Below are positions 12,803 to 22,604 of a stretch of DNA of 64,000 nt, piece after piece. Positions within the stretch are counted from its first letter, which is position 1, and every line of letters starts with the position of its first letter. Source of the stretch: Bin107 sp965221655 (GTDB taxonomy: Bacteria > UBA8248); NCBI GenBank assembly GCA_965221655.1, contig OZ244906.1, forward strand, positions 1,612,001 to 1,676,000, written 5' to 3'. The notes beneath the pieces were generated by a model. It saw only the letters and a list, made by a program, of their open reading frames with translations, did no database searches and was not told the DNA's origin. The position numbers and the translations under genes are program-made.

Positions 12803-13213
12803 TTCCGCAACCCGGACGGGAAAGGCGGCGAAATGCCCATCTCTTTTGCCGCGTGCATACGCTCGATAAGACGTGGCGTTCCCTGCCGGTTTCTCGAAAT
12901 CTTCACCTTGATCCTCAACCCCGACGACGTGGCAAAAACGTTCGGGACAATCCGCGTCCGGCAACGCTCGTGGCTTTCGCGCGACGATGCCTCCCGTCCA
13001 CACTACCACACGGCGCGTGAAGCGCCCCCTCCAAGAGGTGTTCTCCCAGAAAAGCGATACCGAAAATTTTTGTCGCTCTGTACAGGGAGAACTTTTCCGG
13101 CTGCATTTTCGCGGCGAGAAACAACCAACGCACCGCCGACACTCTTGCGAATCAATAGGGATTTCTTAAAGAGGAAACCCGGGTGCGCAGCCCGGGGGCT
13201 TAGGGTTTGCGCT
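12803..13213. other. 411-base intergenic region with an imperfect inverted repeat
   Basis: No convincing gene is seen on either strand between rlmB and cysS. It contains a 53-base imperfect inverted repeat (13040-13092) whose outer arms are GTTCTCCC and GGGAGAAC, with an inner AGCGA/TCGCT pairing around an A/T-rich centre. A short terminator-like hairpin lies beside cysS (13165-13196). No promoter for rlmB could be assigned with confidence. Confidence 0.4.
13165..13196 (-). terminator. Probable intrinsic terminator after cysS
   Basis: CCCGGG (13191-13196) and CCCGGG (13178-13183) form a 6-bp stem with a seven-base loop. On the minus strand it is followed by TTTCCTCTTT. It begins 18 bases after the cysS stop codon. 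The T tract is interrupted, so strength is uncertain. Confidence 0.5.
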
Positions 13214-14656
<1,443 letters not shown>

Positions 14657-14720
14657 GCGACCCTCTCCGGCGAGGCGTGGATGATTACGGGCGGGCAGGG
14701 GCTATACAACAACGCACAAA

Positions 14721-14734
14721 GGGGCGATCGCCCC
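14721..14734 (-). terminator. Short palindromic hairpin between ispF and cysS
   Basis: GGGGCGATCGCCCC is a perfect 14-base palindrome 65 bases after the ispF stop codon. It is followed by only three T on the minus strand. It may be a weak terminator or processing site; read-through into cysS is likely. Confidence 0.3.
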
Positions 14735-14798
14735 TCATCCGTGAAACGAATGCCCGGCTCCATCGGAAGGCAAACTTGTCATGAGCGGGCGGCGGGCG

Positions 14799-15281
14799 TC
14801 AAGAAGACTTTAGGCTTATCGTGCACACCGCGTGGACGGCCACGCCCTCCTCGCGCCCCACGAACCCCATTCCCTCGCTCGTCGTCGCCTTGACGCCCAC
14901 CCGATCCACGCCCACCCCCAGAGTCGCGGCGAGCGCCGCGCGCATGGCTCCCACGTGGGGGGCGAGCTTCGGTCTTTGCGCGACGACCACGGCGTCCACG
15001 TTATGGGGATGCATGTTTCGCTCCGCCAGCAGGGCGACCACGCGAGAGAGGAGTTCCAGGCTGTCCGCGCCGCGATACGCCTCGTCGGTGTCGGGAAAAT
15101 GCGTGCCGATATCGCCCAGGGCAGCCGCTCCCAGCAGGGCGTCGATGATCGCATGGGTGAGCGCGTCGGCGTCGGAATGCCCGCTCAGCCCACACTCGTG
15201 AGGTATCTCCACCCCGCCGAGCACAAGCCTGCGCGCAGGCGCGAAGCGGTGCACGTCGTAGCCCACGCCGACGCGAATCAA
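14799..15281 (-). CDS. ispF: 2-C-methyl-D-erythritol 2,4-cyclodiphosphate synthase
   Basis: Closes the cyclic diphosphate ring in the non-mevalonate (MEP) pathway to isoprenoids. The 160-residue protein shows the metal-binding Asp8 and His10 in GYDVH, His42-region ligand (SGHSDADALTHAI), GDIGTHFPDTDEAYRGADS and the C-terminal KATTSEGMGFVGREEG loop. Start is TTG 15281 with GAGGAG ten bases upstream. It follows ispD by 70 bases. Confidence 0.97.
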   Translation of the reverse strand: MIRVGVGYDVHRFAPARRLVLGGVEIPHECGLSGHSDADALTHAIIDALLGAAALGDIGTHFPDTDEAYRGADSLELLSRVVALLAERNMHPHNVDAVVVAQRPKLAPHVGAMRAALAATLGVGVDRVGVKATTSEGMGFVGREEGVAVHAVCTISLKSS

Positions 15282-15351
15282 GACAAAATCTCCTCATTCG
15301 TTCCAGGGTGCGCGCGGACGCCCCGGGCAGGCGGCGAAAGTGCAGGGGGGT

Positions 15352-16131
15352 TCAGACGCACCCGCTTGCACGCTGTTCGCATTCGAGCAGCCAGGCGGCG
15401 CGCTCCATGTCTCCGGGCGTGGTTACCTTGACGTTCTGTGCAATGCCCTCGACGAGCCGCACCCGAACGCCGATGGCCTCGAGCAACGAAGCCTCGTCGG
15501 TTCCCGCAAAGTCGTTGGCCCCCGCCCATTCGAGCGCGCGGGCAAGCAACTCCCGGCGCGCCACCTGGGGCGTCTGGGCGAGCCATAGCCCCTCACGCGG
15601 ATGCGTCTGCTGCACGAACCCCGCCTCGTCGCCCAGTTTCACGGTGTCCACCACACGCAGGGCCGCTATGCTCGCTCCCGTCTCCGCCGCCCCGCGCAGG
15701 CACCGCTCCATGAGGTCCGCCGTCGGCAGGGGCCGCGCCCCGTCGTGCACGAGCACCCAGGAGGTCGCCTCCCCGGCGGCGGCCAGCCCGTTGCGCACCG
15801 AATCCTGGCGGCGCGCCCCGCCGGGGACGACCCGCACCTCCACCTCCAGCCCCCCGGGCAGGGCGGGAGGCTCCGCATCCGGGGGAACCACCACGACGAG
15901 CCTGCCCACGAGGCCGCTGCGCGCGATACGCAACAAACAATGATGAAAAAGGGGTATTCCGTCCAGGTTACGAAACTGCTTCGCTACGCCCCCCGGCAGA
16001 CGCAAGCCCTTGCCTGCGGCGGGAACGATGGCCGCCGTCTGCGCGGCGGGCGGCAGCGGATGCGCGCGGCTATGCGCCTTCTCTCGACGCGCCCTCTCGT
16101 GCGGGTTCAGCCTCGTCTCGTATTTTCGCAA
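15352..16131 (-). CDS. ispD: 2-C-methyl-D-erythritol 4-phosphate cytidylyltransferase
   Basis: Activates MEP with CTP, the third step of the MEP pathway. 259 residues, longer than the usual ~230 because of about 30 polar N-terminal residues. The nucleotidyltransferase core has IVPAAGKGLRL, RRQDSVRNGL, WVLVHDGARP and GTDEASLLE. TTG 16131 is the only usual start codon before the core. It makes the gene overlap the upstream PIN-TRAM gene by 62 bases, so translational coupling is likely. Confidence 0.95.
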   Translation of the reverse strand: MRKYETRLNPHERARREKAHSRAHPLPPAAQTAAIVPAAGKGLRLPGGVAKQFRNLDGIPLFHHCLLRIARSGLVGRLVVVVPPDAEPPALPGGLEVEVRVVPGGARRQDSVRNGLAAAGEATSWVLVHDGARPLPTADLMERCLRGAAETGASIAALRVVDTVKLGDEAGFVQQTHPREGLWLAQTPQVARRELLARALEWAGANDFAGTDEASLLEAIGVRVRLVEGIAQNVKVTTPGDMERAAWLLECEQRASGCV

Positions 16132-17149
16132 AAATCATCCGCCCGGCGGTGGTCTGCAAGACGCTCGTGACGAAGACGGAAACGGTCTCGCCGATGCGGT
16201 GCTTCGCGTGATCCACCACCACCATGGTCCCATCGTTCAGATAGCCGACGCCCTGATTATGCTCCTTGCCTTCCTTGATGACAAACACGGCCATCTCCTC
16301 GCCGGGCAAAACCACCGGCTTCACCGCGTTGGCCAGTTCGTTGATGTTGAGGACGCGCACCCCCTCGAGCTCCGCCACCTTGTTGAGGTTGAAGTCGTTG
16401 GTCATCACCAGGCCGGACATCTCCTTGCCCAGGAGCACGAGCTTCGCGTCCACGTCCTTCACACGGGGGAAGTCGCTGTCGACGATCTGGATGTCGAGCT
16501 CCTCGTTCTCCCGAATGCGCTGCAACACGTCAAGGCCGCGGCGTCCGCGCTTGCGCCGCAGCGCATCGGGGGAGTCCGCTATCTGCTGCAACTCCTTGAG
16601 CACGAAGCGCGGCAGCACCAGCGGCCCCTCAACGAAGCCCGCCTCGCAGACGTCCGCCACGCGCCCGTCGATGATGACGCTCGTGTCGAGAATTTTGGGA
16701 CGGGCGTGCGGAGAACCCTCCGGCCCCTTGGCACCCGCGGGAGGCGGGTCGCAATACCGGTTTCCCGCCTGCACGCCGAGAAACACGGCCGGGTAGGTGA
16801 ACAGCACGCCCAGGAAGGCCGCCGCCAGGGGGCGAGCACCCGCGGGAACCACGTCGCTGAACAAAGCGACGAGCAAAAACGAGAGCAACAGGCCGAGCAC
16901 CAGCCCCACCACGCCGCCCAACACGGGGGCGGGCTCTTGCTTGCCGAGCTCTCGGGCGAGCACAAGCAGAACCCCGCTCGCCAGAACGCCTGCAAGCACG
17001 CCGACCACGAGGCCGGCCATAAAGAGGGCTTCCGCCAGCACCGCACCCAGCACCGCGCACAGCAAGATGAACAACCCGGCCGACACCAGGGCCAGCAGCC
17101 CCGGCTTTCTTTTCTCGTCGAGCAACGCGCCTTTTACGGGTTCGCTCAC
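16070..17149 (-). CDS. PIN-TRAM domain integral membrane protein (YacL-like)
   Basis: 359 residues. The N-terminal third has about four hydrophobic segments (residues 16-125). A PIN nuclease-type domain follows with the acidic residue in LDTSVIIDGR (about 154) and TNDFNLNKVAEL, and then a TRAM RNA-binding domain ending in TTAGRMIFAKI. PIN domains are usually RNases and TRAM binds RNA, but substrate and activity of this family are unknown. The start is GTG 17149 with GGGAG upstream. The same gene precedes ispD-ispF in Bacillus (yacL). Confidence 0.88.
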   Translation of the reverse strand: MSEPVKGALLDEKRKPGLLALVSAGLFILLCAVLGAVLAEALFMAGLVVGVLAGVLASGVLLVLARELGKQEPAPVLGGVVGLVLGLLLSFLLVALFSDVVPAGARPLAAAFLGVLFTYPAVFLGVQAGNRYCDPPPAGAKGPEGSPHARPKILDTSVIIDGRVADVCEAGFVEGPLVLPRFVLKELQQIADSPDALRRKRGRRGLDVLQRIRENEELDIQIVDSDFPRVKDVDAKLVLLGKEMSGLVMTNDFNLNKVAELEGVRVLNINELANAVKPVVLPGEEMAVFVIKEGKEHNQGVGYLNDGTMVVVDHAKHRIGETVSVFVTSVLQTTAGRMIFAKIRDEAEPAREGASREGA

Positions 17150-17197
17150 TTGCGCTTCTCCCGCACGTTAGGCCGAAAACATCGGAGCCAAGAGCGG

Positions 17198-17749
17198 CTA
17201 GCCTTCGTCCAGAACGAAGTCTCCGCTCTTTCCGCCCGTTTTGCGCACCAGCCGGACTTCGGCGAGCACCATCGCCTTGTCCACCGCCTTGCACATGTCG
17301 TAGACGGTGAGGCCGGCCACGCTCGCGGCGGTCAGCGCCTCCATCTCCACGCCGGTTCTGTCGTGCGCGCGCACGACAGCCTCGATGCACAACACGCCGC
17401 TTTCCTCCTCGGCGGAGAAGTCGACTTCCACGCTCGATATGCGCAGGGGATGGCACATCGGAATGAGGTTCGCACACTGCTTGGCCGCCATGACGCCCGC
17501 CACGCGCGCCGTGCCCAGCACGTCGCCCTTGGGCACACCGCCCGCGAGGATGAGGCGCAGGGTGCCGGGCTCCATCTCGAGGCGCGCGCGCGCTATGGCC
17601 TCGCGCTCGGTCACGGGCTTTGCGCCCACGTCCACCATGCGGGCGCGGCCTTGCTCATCGACGTGGGAAAGCTCCGAAGCCAACGAAACACCCCCCGCAC
17701 CCACACGGAACACGCGATTCGAAGAAAAGGGAAATACATCTCCCGACAT
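17198..17749 (-). CDS. moaC: Cyclic pyranopterin monophosphate synthase
   Basis: Second step of molybdenum cofactor synthesis. The 183-residue protein has LSHVDEQGRARMVDVGAK, the active-site CANLIPMCHPL segment and VYDMCKAVDKAM with the catalytic lysine. ATG 17749 has no ribosome site. A -10-like TATCAT ends seven bases before it, so the message may be leaderless. The product would supply the cofactor for the molybdenum hydroxylase at 26328-28574. No other moa gene is in the window. Confidence 0.96.
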   Translation of the reverse strand: MSGDVFPFSSNRVFRVGAGGVSLASELSHVDEQGRARMVDVGAKPVTEREAIARARLEMEPGTLRLILAGGVPKGDVLGTARVAGVMAAKQCANLIPMCHPLRISSVEVDFSAEEESGVLCIEAVVRAHDRTGVEMEALTAASVAGLTVYDMCKAVDKAMVLAEVRLVRKTGGKSGDFVLDEG

Positions 17750-17755
17750 AGGATG

Positions 17756-17783
17756 ATGATACAGCAAGGATATAAAAAATCAA
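17756..17783 (-). promoter_or_regulatory. Probable moaC promoter placing +1 on the start codon
   Basis: TTGATT (17783-17778), a 16-base spacer and TATCAT (17761-17756) on the minus strand. The expected transcription start coincides with the A of ATG 17749, which would give a leaderless transcript. Confidence 0.5.
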
Positions 17784-18051
17784 ACCAACGCGGGGAGCGA
17801 AATGAAAGTTTTGGGGCGGGGGAGGGAGGTTGGTCGTCGTGCAGAGCCCCGCTTCGCACAGGCCGTTGCGCCCTGCCCGCCCATCGACAGAAACGGAGGA
17901 AACCAGCCGAGGGGACTGCCCCTGCGAGGAGACGCTCATGCGGCCATGCCAGCGAGCGACTGCGAAAAAACGGCCCGCGGCACGTTTCGGCTGGTGTTCG
18001 AAAACGAGTTCGCAGAAGCGGTGGCGGGCGCCGGGGAGGCGCCCCGCGGAT

Positions 18052-18606
18052 CTACAGCTTCGCCAGGGTGAGGCCCTGTTGTTTTTGGTACTTGCCCTTC
18101 TTGTCGGCGTAGGAGGTCTCGCACTCCTCGTCGCTCTCGAAGAACAGCACCTGGGCGATGCCCTCGTTCGCGTATATCTTGGCGGGCAGGGGCGTGGTGT
18201 TCGACACCTCGAGCGTGACGTAGCCCTCCCACTCGGGCTCAAAGGGCGTTACGTTCACGATGATGCCGCAGCGCGCGTAGGTGCTCTTGCCCACGCAGAC
18301 CGTGAGCACGCTGCGGGGGATGCGGAAATACTCCACCGTCTTGGCCAGGGCGAAGGAATTCGGCGGGATGACGCAGGTGTCCGCCTTCACGCTGACCAGG
18401 GAGCGCTCGTCGAAGTTTTTGGGATCCACGATGGTGGAGTTCACATTCGTGAAAATCATGAACTCGTCCGCGATGCGGATGTCGTAGCCGTAGGAGGAAA
18501 CCCCGTAGGAGATGGCCCCCTCGCGCACCTGTTTGTCCTCGAAGGGCTCGATCATGCCGTGCTCGCGCGCCATACGGGTGATCCATCTATCCGACTTGAT
18601 CGACAT
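18052..18606 (-). CDS. dcd: dCTP deaminase
   Basis: Deaminates dCTP to dUTP for thymidylate synthesis. 184 residues. The family signature is clear: SYGVSSYGYDIRIADEF, GKSTYARCGIIVNVTPFEPEW with the catalytic Ser/Arg, and EGYVTLEVSNTTPLPAKIYANEGIAQVLF with the catalytic Glu. The open frame runs far upstream, but ATG 18606 has GGAG at the right distance and begins the conserved domain. Confidence 0.96.
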   Translation of the reverse strand: MSIKSDRWITRMAREHGMIEPFEDKQVREGAISYGVSSYGYDIRIADEFMIFTNVNSTIVDPKNFDERSLVSVKADTCVIPPNSFALAKTVEYFRIPRSVLTVCVGKSTYARCGIIVNVTPFEPEWEGYVTLEVSNTTPLPAKIYANEGIAQVLFFESDEECETSYADKKGKYQKQQGLTLAKL

Positions 18607-19028
18607 GGCGCATACTCCCGCACGAGAAAAGGGCCGCCGCGCGGCCCCGGAATCCCACCCGACCGAAACCCGTTCCGGAAAGACGCCTGAGGCGACGACG
18701 CCACCCCGCACCCGGCAGAAGGGAGGGCGGTGAAAAACGATGTCCGGGGGCGAGAGAAGACCGACTTCTCTCGCCCCCGGACGACGCCCCCGTCCGCCCG
18801 AAACAGGGGCGAATTCACAACCCGGAGCGTGGCGACTCATCACCCCGCGCGCCGGGAAATCGTTATGTGGCCGATATTTCAGACAAGATCATACAACCAC
18901 AAGATATGGGCGTCAGTCAACGGTTTTTTGCCCCAAAAGCACAATTTGTTGTGGACAGTCCGTGCGCACCTCGTGGGCAACCGGGGGATAAACTGTGGAG
19001 AAAAGGTGAGGAAACGCCGCGGGACGGG
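18607..19028. other. 422-base region with a strong hairpin and DnaA-box-like sites
   Basis: No gene is supported. The part nearest the parvulin gene is AT-rich for this genome and holds several near matches to the DnaA box, best at 18994-19002 (8 of 9, minus strand TTCTCCACA) and 18983-18991 (7 of 9). A perfect 18-bp hairpin follows (18742-18782). The last 130 bases before dcd show only its ribosome site. Confidence 0.4.
18730..18782 (-). terminator. Strong intrinsic terminator (18-bp perfect stem)
   Basis: Arms 18742-18759 and 18765-18782 are perfectly complementary over 18 bp with a five-base loop. On the minus strand a TTTTT follows after four bases. It lies 247 bases after the parvulin stop codon, far for a simple terminator, so it may instead end an unannotated RNA. 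Confidence 0.75.
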
Positions 19029-19868
19029 CTATTTGAAGCGATCCGCGTGTATCTCGACCTTCGCCTTCTTGCGCAGGCTCTCGAGCAGCGCTTCGTAGCG
19101 CTCGCGCCGCCGGACCTCCGCGTGTACGAGGCGCACGTCGTCCTTCACGTCCTCATACTTCGCGTCTTCTGCCCCCATGCGCTCGATCACGCGGATGATC
19201 TGCCAACCCTGCGTGGTGCGAATCGGGTCGCTGGGGCGGCCGATGGGCAGCATGAACGCCGCGTCTTCAATCGCCTTCTCCAGTGCGCCGCGCTCGGCGG
19301 TACCCATCATCCCCCCGGCTTCGCGGGTGGACTCGAAGATCGAGCGCCGCCGCGCCACATCGGCAAAAGACGCGCCTCCCCTGAGCTCGGTCACGGCCTC
19401 CCATGCCTCTTTTTCGGTCTTGAGCACGATGTGCGCGAGCGTGACCGACTCCTTGCGCCGAAACATTTCCTTGTTGGCGAGAAAGAAGTCGCGGTATTCG
19501 CTTTCAGAGACGGCGGCCACGTCCATCTTGAGGAACTGCTCGATGACGAGCCTGCGCCTGAACCGCTCCACCTTTTCGAGAATCGCGGGCGACCGGCCCA
19601 CCTGTTGCCGCATCGCCTCCTGGTAGAGGAGCTCGCTTTGTACGAGCCCTTCCAGGAACTGCTTTTTGTTCTCCCTGATGCGAATCCGCACGGCGGGTGC
19701 GAGGAGACCGAGCCTGCTCTCGATTTCGCCCAGCGTGATCTTCGTGTCGTTCACGCGGACGACCACCTGGTTCGCGTCGGTCGAAGCGGCGCCCTCGCCG
19801 CTCGCCGCCCCGGCTCTCGCTCCGCCGAGCAGCGCAAGAGCCATGATGAGCGCCAACATCGTTTTCAT
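19029..19868 (-). CDS. Parvulin-type peptidyl-prolyl isomerase (PpiC/SurA-like), exported
   Basis: Likely periplasmic foldase for outer-membrane or secreted proteins. The 279-residue protein begins with a signal peptide (MKTMLALIMALALLGGARAGAAS). A SurA-N-like helical region follows (ITLGEIESRLGLLAPAVRIRIRENKKQF) and then one parvulin domain (VTLAHIVLKTEKEAWEAV to TQGWQIIRVIE). Three in-frame ATGs lie close together; 19868 is preferred because GGGGA lies six bases before it and it begins a classical Lys-rich signal peptide. 19880 is possible. Confidence 0.85.
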   Translation of the reverse strand: MKTMLALIMALALLGGARAGAASGEGAASTDANQVVVRVNDTKITLGEIESRLGLLAPAVRIRIRENKKQFLEGLVQSELLYQEAMRQQVGRSPAILEKVERFRRRLVIEQFLKMDVAAVSESEYRDFFLANKEMFRRKESVTLAHIVLKTEKEAWEAVTELRGGASFADVARRRSIFESTREAGGMMGTAERGALEKAIEDAAFMLPIGRPSDPIRTTQGWQIIRVIERMGAEDAKYEDVKDDVRLVHAEVRRRERYEALLESLRKKAKVEIHADRFK

Positions 19869-19953
19869 GTTCATCCCCATCTTCGTCGGGCAAGAAAAAC
19901 GGCGGGAGGAATATACCCGCAAACGCGCGCGAATAAAATCCGCGCGCAACCCT

Positions 19954-20907
19954 TCAGGCGAAATACACGAACATGACCGCGAGATAACAGACGTAGGCAC
20001 ACACGAAGACGAACCCCGCCGCGCGCCCGACGCCGCCCCTCCATCCGGCGAAACCGAGGAAAAGCGCCATCATCAGCAGCATGAAGGGAAAATCCAGAAC
20101 GAAGGTCTGCCGCTCGAGCCCCAAGGGTGCGATGAGGGACGCACCGCCCAGCACCCACGCAAGGTTCAGCACGTTCGCCCCTACCACGTTGCCCACCGCC
20201 AACTCTGCGTGTCCGCGCAGGGAGGCGGAAATCGCCGTCACGAGCTCGGGCAGCGAGGTGCCCACGGCCACGAGCGTGAGGGCGACGACGAGTTCGGGAA
20301 CCCCCGCGGCGCGTGCGAGGCTTGCGGCAGTGTGCACGAGCACGACACTGCCGGCGACGACCGCGCCCGCGCCTGCGAGGAAACGCAACCCGACCAGGTG
20401 CGTGTAGGCCGCCTCGCCCGTACCTGCATCCTGCGCGCCGCCCCTGCGCACGCAGAACCAAAAATAGAACGGCAAGACGGCGAGGAGAACAATACCCTCC
20501 CAGGCGTCGAGTTGCGCATCCCACCCGAGAAGAACCAGCAACGCGCCCAGAGCGGGCATGAACGCTCCTTTGGCCAGCACGTCCCGCCTCGGCAACGCGA
20601 CGGGAGCGATGAGAGCCGCCACCGCCAGAATGAGGCCGATGTTGCAGATGGTCGAGCCGATCGCGTTTCCCACAGAGGTGGCAGGATGAGCGAGCCATGC
20701 CGCTATGACCGAGACGCTGAACTCGGGCGCCGTCGTCGCCAGACTCACCAGGGTCGCGCCGACGACCACTTCGGGAATGCCCGTAATGCGCGCAACGCCC
20801 ACCGCTCCTTCGGTGAACCAGTCGGCCCCCTTGACGATGACGGCAACACTGAAACCAAACAGGGCGAGGTTCGCCCAGACGGGCAGTGCGGCAAAATATG
20901 CTTCCAT
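19954..20907 (-). CDS. Sodium/calcium exchanger family (CaCA) membrane protein
   Basis: 317 residues and about ten hydrophobic segments. The two inverted alpha repeats of the family are present: GATLVSLATTAPEFSVS in the first half and LVAVGTSLPELVTAISASLRG with GNVVGANVLNLAWVLG in the second. This matches the bacterial YrbG-type antiporters; the transported ion cannot be read from sequence. Start ATG 20907 is chosen because the long upstream open frame has no similarity. The ribosome site is weak. Confidence 0.88.
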   Translation of the reverse strand: MEAYFAALPVWANLALFGFSVAVIVKGADWFTEGAVGVARITGIPEVVVGATLVSLATTAPEFSVSVIAAWLAHPATSVGNAIGSTICNIGLILAVAALIAPVALPRRDVLAKGAFMPALGALLVLLGWDAQLDAWEGIVLLAVLPFYFWFCVRRGGAQDAGTGEAAYTHLVGLRFLAGAGAVVAGSVVLVHTAASLARAAGVPELVVALTLVAVGTSLPELVTAISASLRGHAELAVGNVVGANVLNLAWVLGGASLIAPLGLERQTFVLDFPFMLLMMALFLGFAGWRGGVGRAAGFVFVCAYVCYLAVMFVYFA

Positions 20908-20959
20908 CCCGAGAAGCGTCCTTTCCGTGTGTCGGGGGGCGCGAGACGAGCGCGCGGCC

Positions 20960-21745
20960 TCATGCTCCCTTGAAGCGGGGTGTGCGCTTGTCGAGAAAAG
21001 CGGCGAGCCCTTCGCGGAAGTCCGCACTCGCACTCGTCTCGGCCTGTGCCGCCGCCTCCGCGCGCAGTGCCGCACCCACGTCCAGCCCGCCGGAGCGGCG
21101 CACCAGCTTCTTGGCCGCACACAGGGCGAGCGTGGGTCCCTCGGCGAGGCTGCGTCCGAGTGCGGTTGCCTCTTCCATAAGCGACTCGTCCGGATGCACC
21201 GAACGCACGAGGCCGATGGAAAGCGCCGTCGCGGCGTCGATGACCTCACCCGTGAGTATCAACTCCAGGGCCTTCGCACTCCCCACCACGCGCGGCAAAA
21301 AGAAAGTGCCGCCGCAGTCGGGCGCCAGTCCCACGCGGGAATACACCTGCCCGAACGAAGCACTCGTCGCCGCCAGGCGTATGTCGCACGCCAAAGCGAT
21401 ATCACATCCCGCGCCCACGGCGAAACCATGGACGGCGGCCACCGTCGGGCAACGCACCTCGTGGAGGCGCGCAAGCGCACGCTGGTAGTCGGGCCAGAGG
21501 AACTCCTCCATCCTCTCGCCCGCGCTAACGCGCGCCTCGATTTCCTTCAAGTCTCCGCCTGCGGAGAAAGCGCGCCCCGCCCCGCTCACCACCATCGCGC
21601 GCACATCGGGCTCCTCGCAGCGCTCGCACACCTCCAGCAAATCGCGGGCCATGGCGCAGTTCAGGGCGTTCATGGCATCCGGCCGGTTCAAGCGCACGAA
21701 GGCCAGTCCGTCTTGCCGTTCGAAATCGATGGTTGCCCAAGTCAT
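20960..21745 (-). CDS. Crotonase-fold acyl-CoA isomerase/hydratase (PaaG-like)
   Basis: 261-residue member of the enoyl-CoA hydratase superfamily. The oxyanion-hole segments are present (GAGRAFSAGGDLKE, VHGFAVGAGCDIALACD). Both catalytic glutamates of classical hydratases are replaced: the GGGCE position reads GAGCD and the FGQPE position reads FGQVY. The GLAPDCGGT segment resembles PaaG-type isomerases that use an aspartate. An isomerase role is therefore more likely than hydration; this is inference. GAGGG precedes ATG 21745. Divergent from the methyltransferase gene across 195 bases. Confidence 0.85.
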   Translation of the reverse strand: MTWATIDFERQDGLAFVRLNRPDAMNALNCAMARDLLEVCERCEEPDVRAMVVSGAGRAFSAGGDLKEIEARVSAGERMEEFLWPDYQRALARLHEVRCPTVAAVHGFAVGAGCDIALACDIRLAATSASFGQVYSRVGLAPDCGGTFFLPRVVGSAKALELILTGEVIDAATALSIGLVRSVHPDESLMEEATALGRSLAEGPTLALCAAKKLVRRSGGLDVGAALRAEAAAQAETSASADFREGLAAFLDKRTPRFKGA

Positions 21746-21940
21746 GGTGGCCCTCTCTCTCATTGTCTCAATCGTGTGGAAAAAAGTTTTTCTTTTTTCT
21801 AGAATATGGCATATTTTCCGACGTTGGAAGAAACCCGAAAGCGAGCGCCGCGGCTTCCAGACCCTCAGGAGAGCGGAAGTCCCCATACTGCCCGAACGAC
21901 CACCGCACGGCGGTGGGCAGGCCAGACCAGGAGCGATGTA

Positions 21941-22567
21941 ATGGAATCGTCGGACTCCGTCGTCAAGATATACGACCGGTGGGGCAAGTTCTACGATTTG
22001 GTGTTCAAGCACGTGTTCGAAGAAGGCAGAAACGTCTGTGTCGACATGCTGGACATGAAACCGGGCGAGACGCTGCTCGAAGTGGGCGTGGGCACCGGAC
22101 TCTCGTTGCCGCTCTATCCTTCGACCGCGCGGATCACGGCCATCGACATCTCCACCAAGATGCTCGACAAGGCGAAGGAGAAGGTGCGCAAGATGGGGCT
22201 TCGAAACGTCGACCTCGCCGTGATGGACGCGCAGAACATGGCCTACCCCGACAATACCTTCGACTGCGTGACGGCTTGCTACGTCGTGAGCGCGGCCCCC
22301 GACCCCCACGAGGTCGTCTCCGAGATCACTCGCGTGTGCAAGCCGGGAGGGCGCATCGTCTTCATCAATCACTTCAAGAGCAAACACCTCGTCCTGGCCA
22401 AGTTCGAGGAGTTCATCAACGGCGCGTGCAAGAAATTCGGCTGGGAGACGACGCTGGACCTCGAACCCCTCCTCGAGACGAACGACCTGGCCCTCGAACG
22501 CAGCGAGCGCGTGAACGTCTTCGACTACTGGCGCGCGGTGCTTTGCATCAATTCCGGAAAGAAATAG
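21941..22567 (+). CDS. Class I SAM methyltransferase, PmtA-like phospholipid N-methyltransferase
   Basis: 208 residues. SAM-binding motif I is LLEVGVGTGLSLPLYP and motif II-like TAIDISTKMLDKA follows. The N-terminal VVKIYDRWGKFYDLVFKHVFEEGR closely resembles Rhodobacter-type PmtA, which methylates phosphatidylethanolamine toward phosphatidylcholine. The exact lipid substrate is inference; a UbiE-like role is the alternative. ATG 21941 is preferred over an upstream frame because AGGAG lies seven bases before it. Confidence 0.8.
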   Translation: MESSDSVVKIYDRWGKFYDLVFKHVFEEGRNVCVDMLDMKPGETLLEVGVGTGLSLPLYPSTARITAIDISTKMLDKAKEKVRKMGLRNVDLAVMDAQNMAYPDNTFDCVTACYVVSAAPDPHEVVSEITRVCKPGGRIVFINHFKSKHLVLAKFEEFINGACKKFGWETTLDLEPLLETNDLALERSERVNVFDYWRAVLCINSGKK

Positions 22568-22598
22568 CCCGGGCGCCTTGCGTGCCACGCGCCCGGGC
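22567..22598 (+). promoter_or_regulatory. 10-bp hairpin covering the ribosome-site region of the permease gene
   Basis: GCCCGGGCGC (22567-22576) and GCGCCCGGGC (22589-22598) form a perfect stem with a 12-base loop. The stem starts within the methyltransferase stop codon and ends six bases before ATG 22605. There is no T tract, so control of translation or RNA stability is more likely than termination. Confidence 0.5.
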
Positions 22599-22604
22599 GA
22601 TGAG

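Noticed and set aside
12803..13009. N-terminal extension of rlmB to a start at 13009
   Set aside because: The added 69 residues have no similarity to the family and no ribosome site. The conserved domain starts at 12802.
18950..19002. Chromosomal replication origin
   Set aside because: The DnaA-box-like sites are imperfect and no dnaA, dnaN or gidA/parA gene is nearby. Kept only as a low-interest observation.
18867..19976. 369-codon plus-strand ORF opposite the parvulin gene
   Set aside because: The signal peptide, parvulin domain and codon pattern support the minus-strand gene; the plus frame has no motif.
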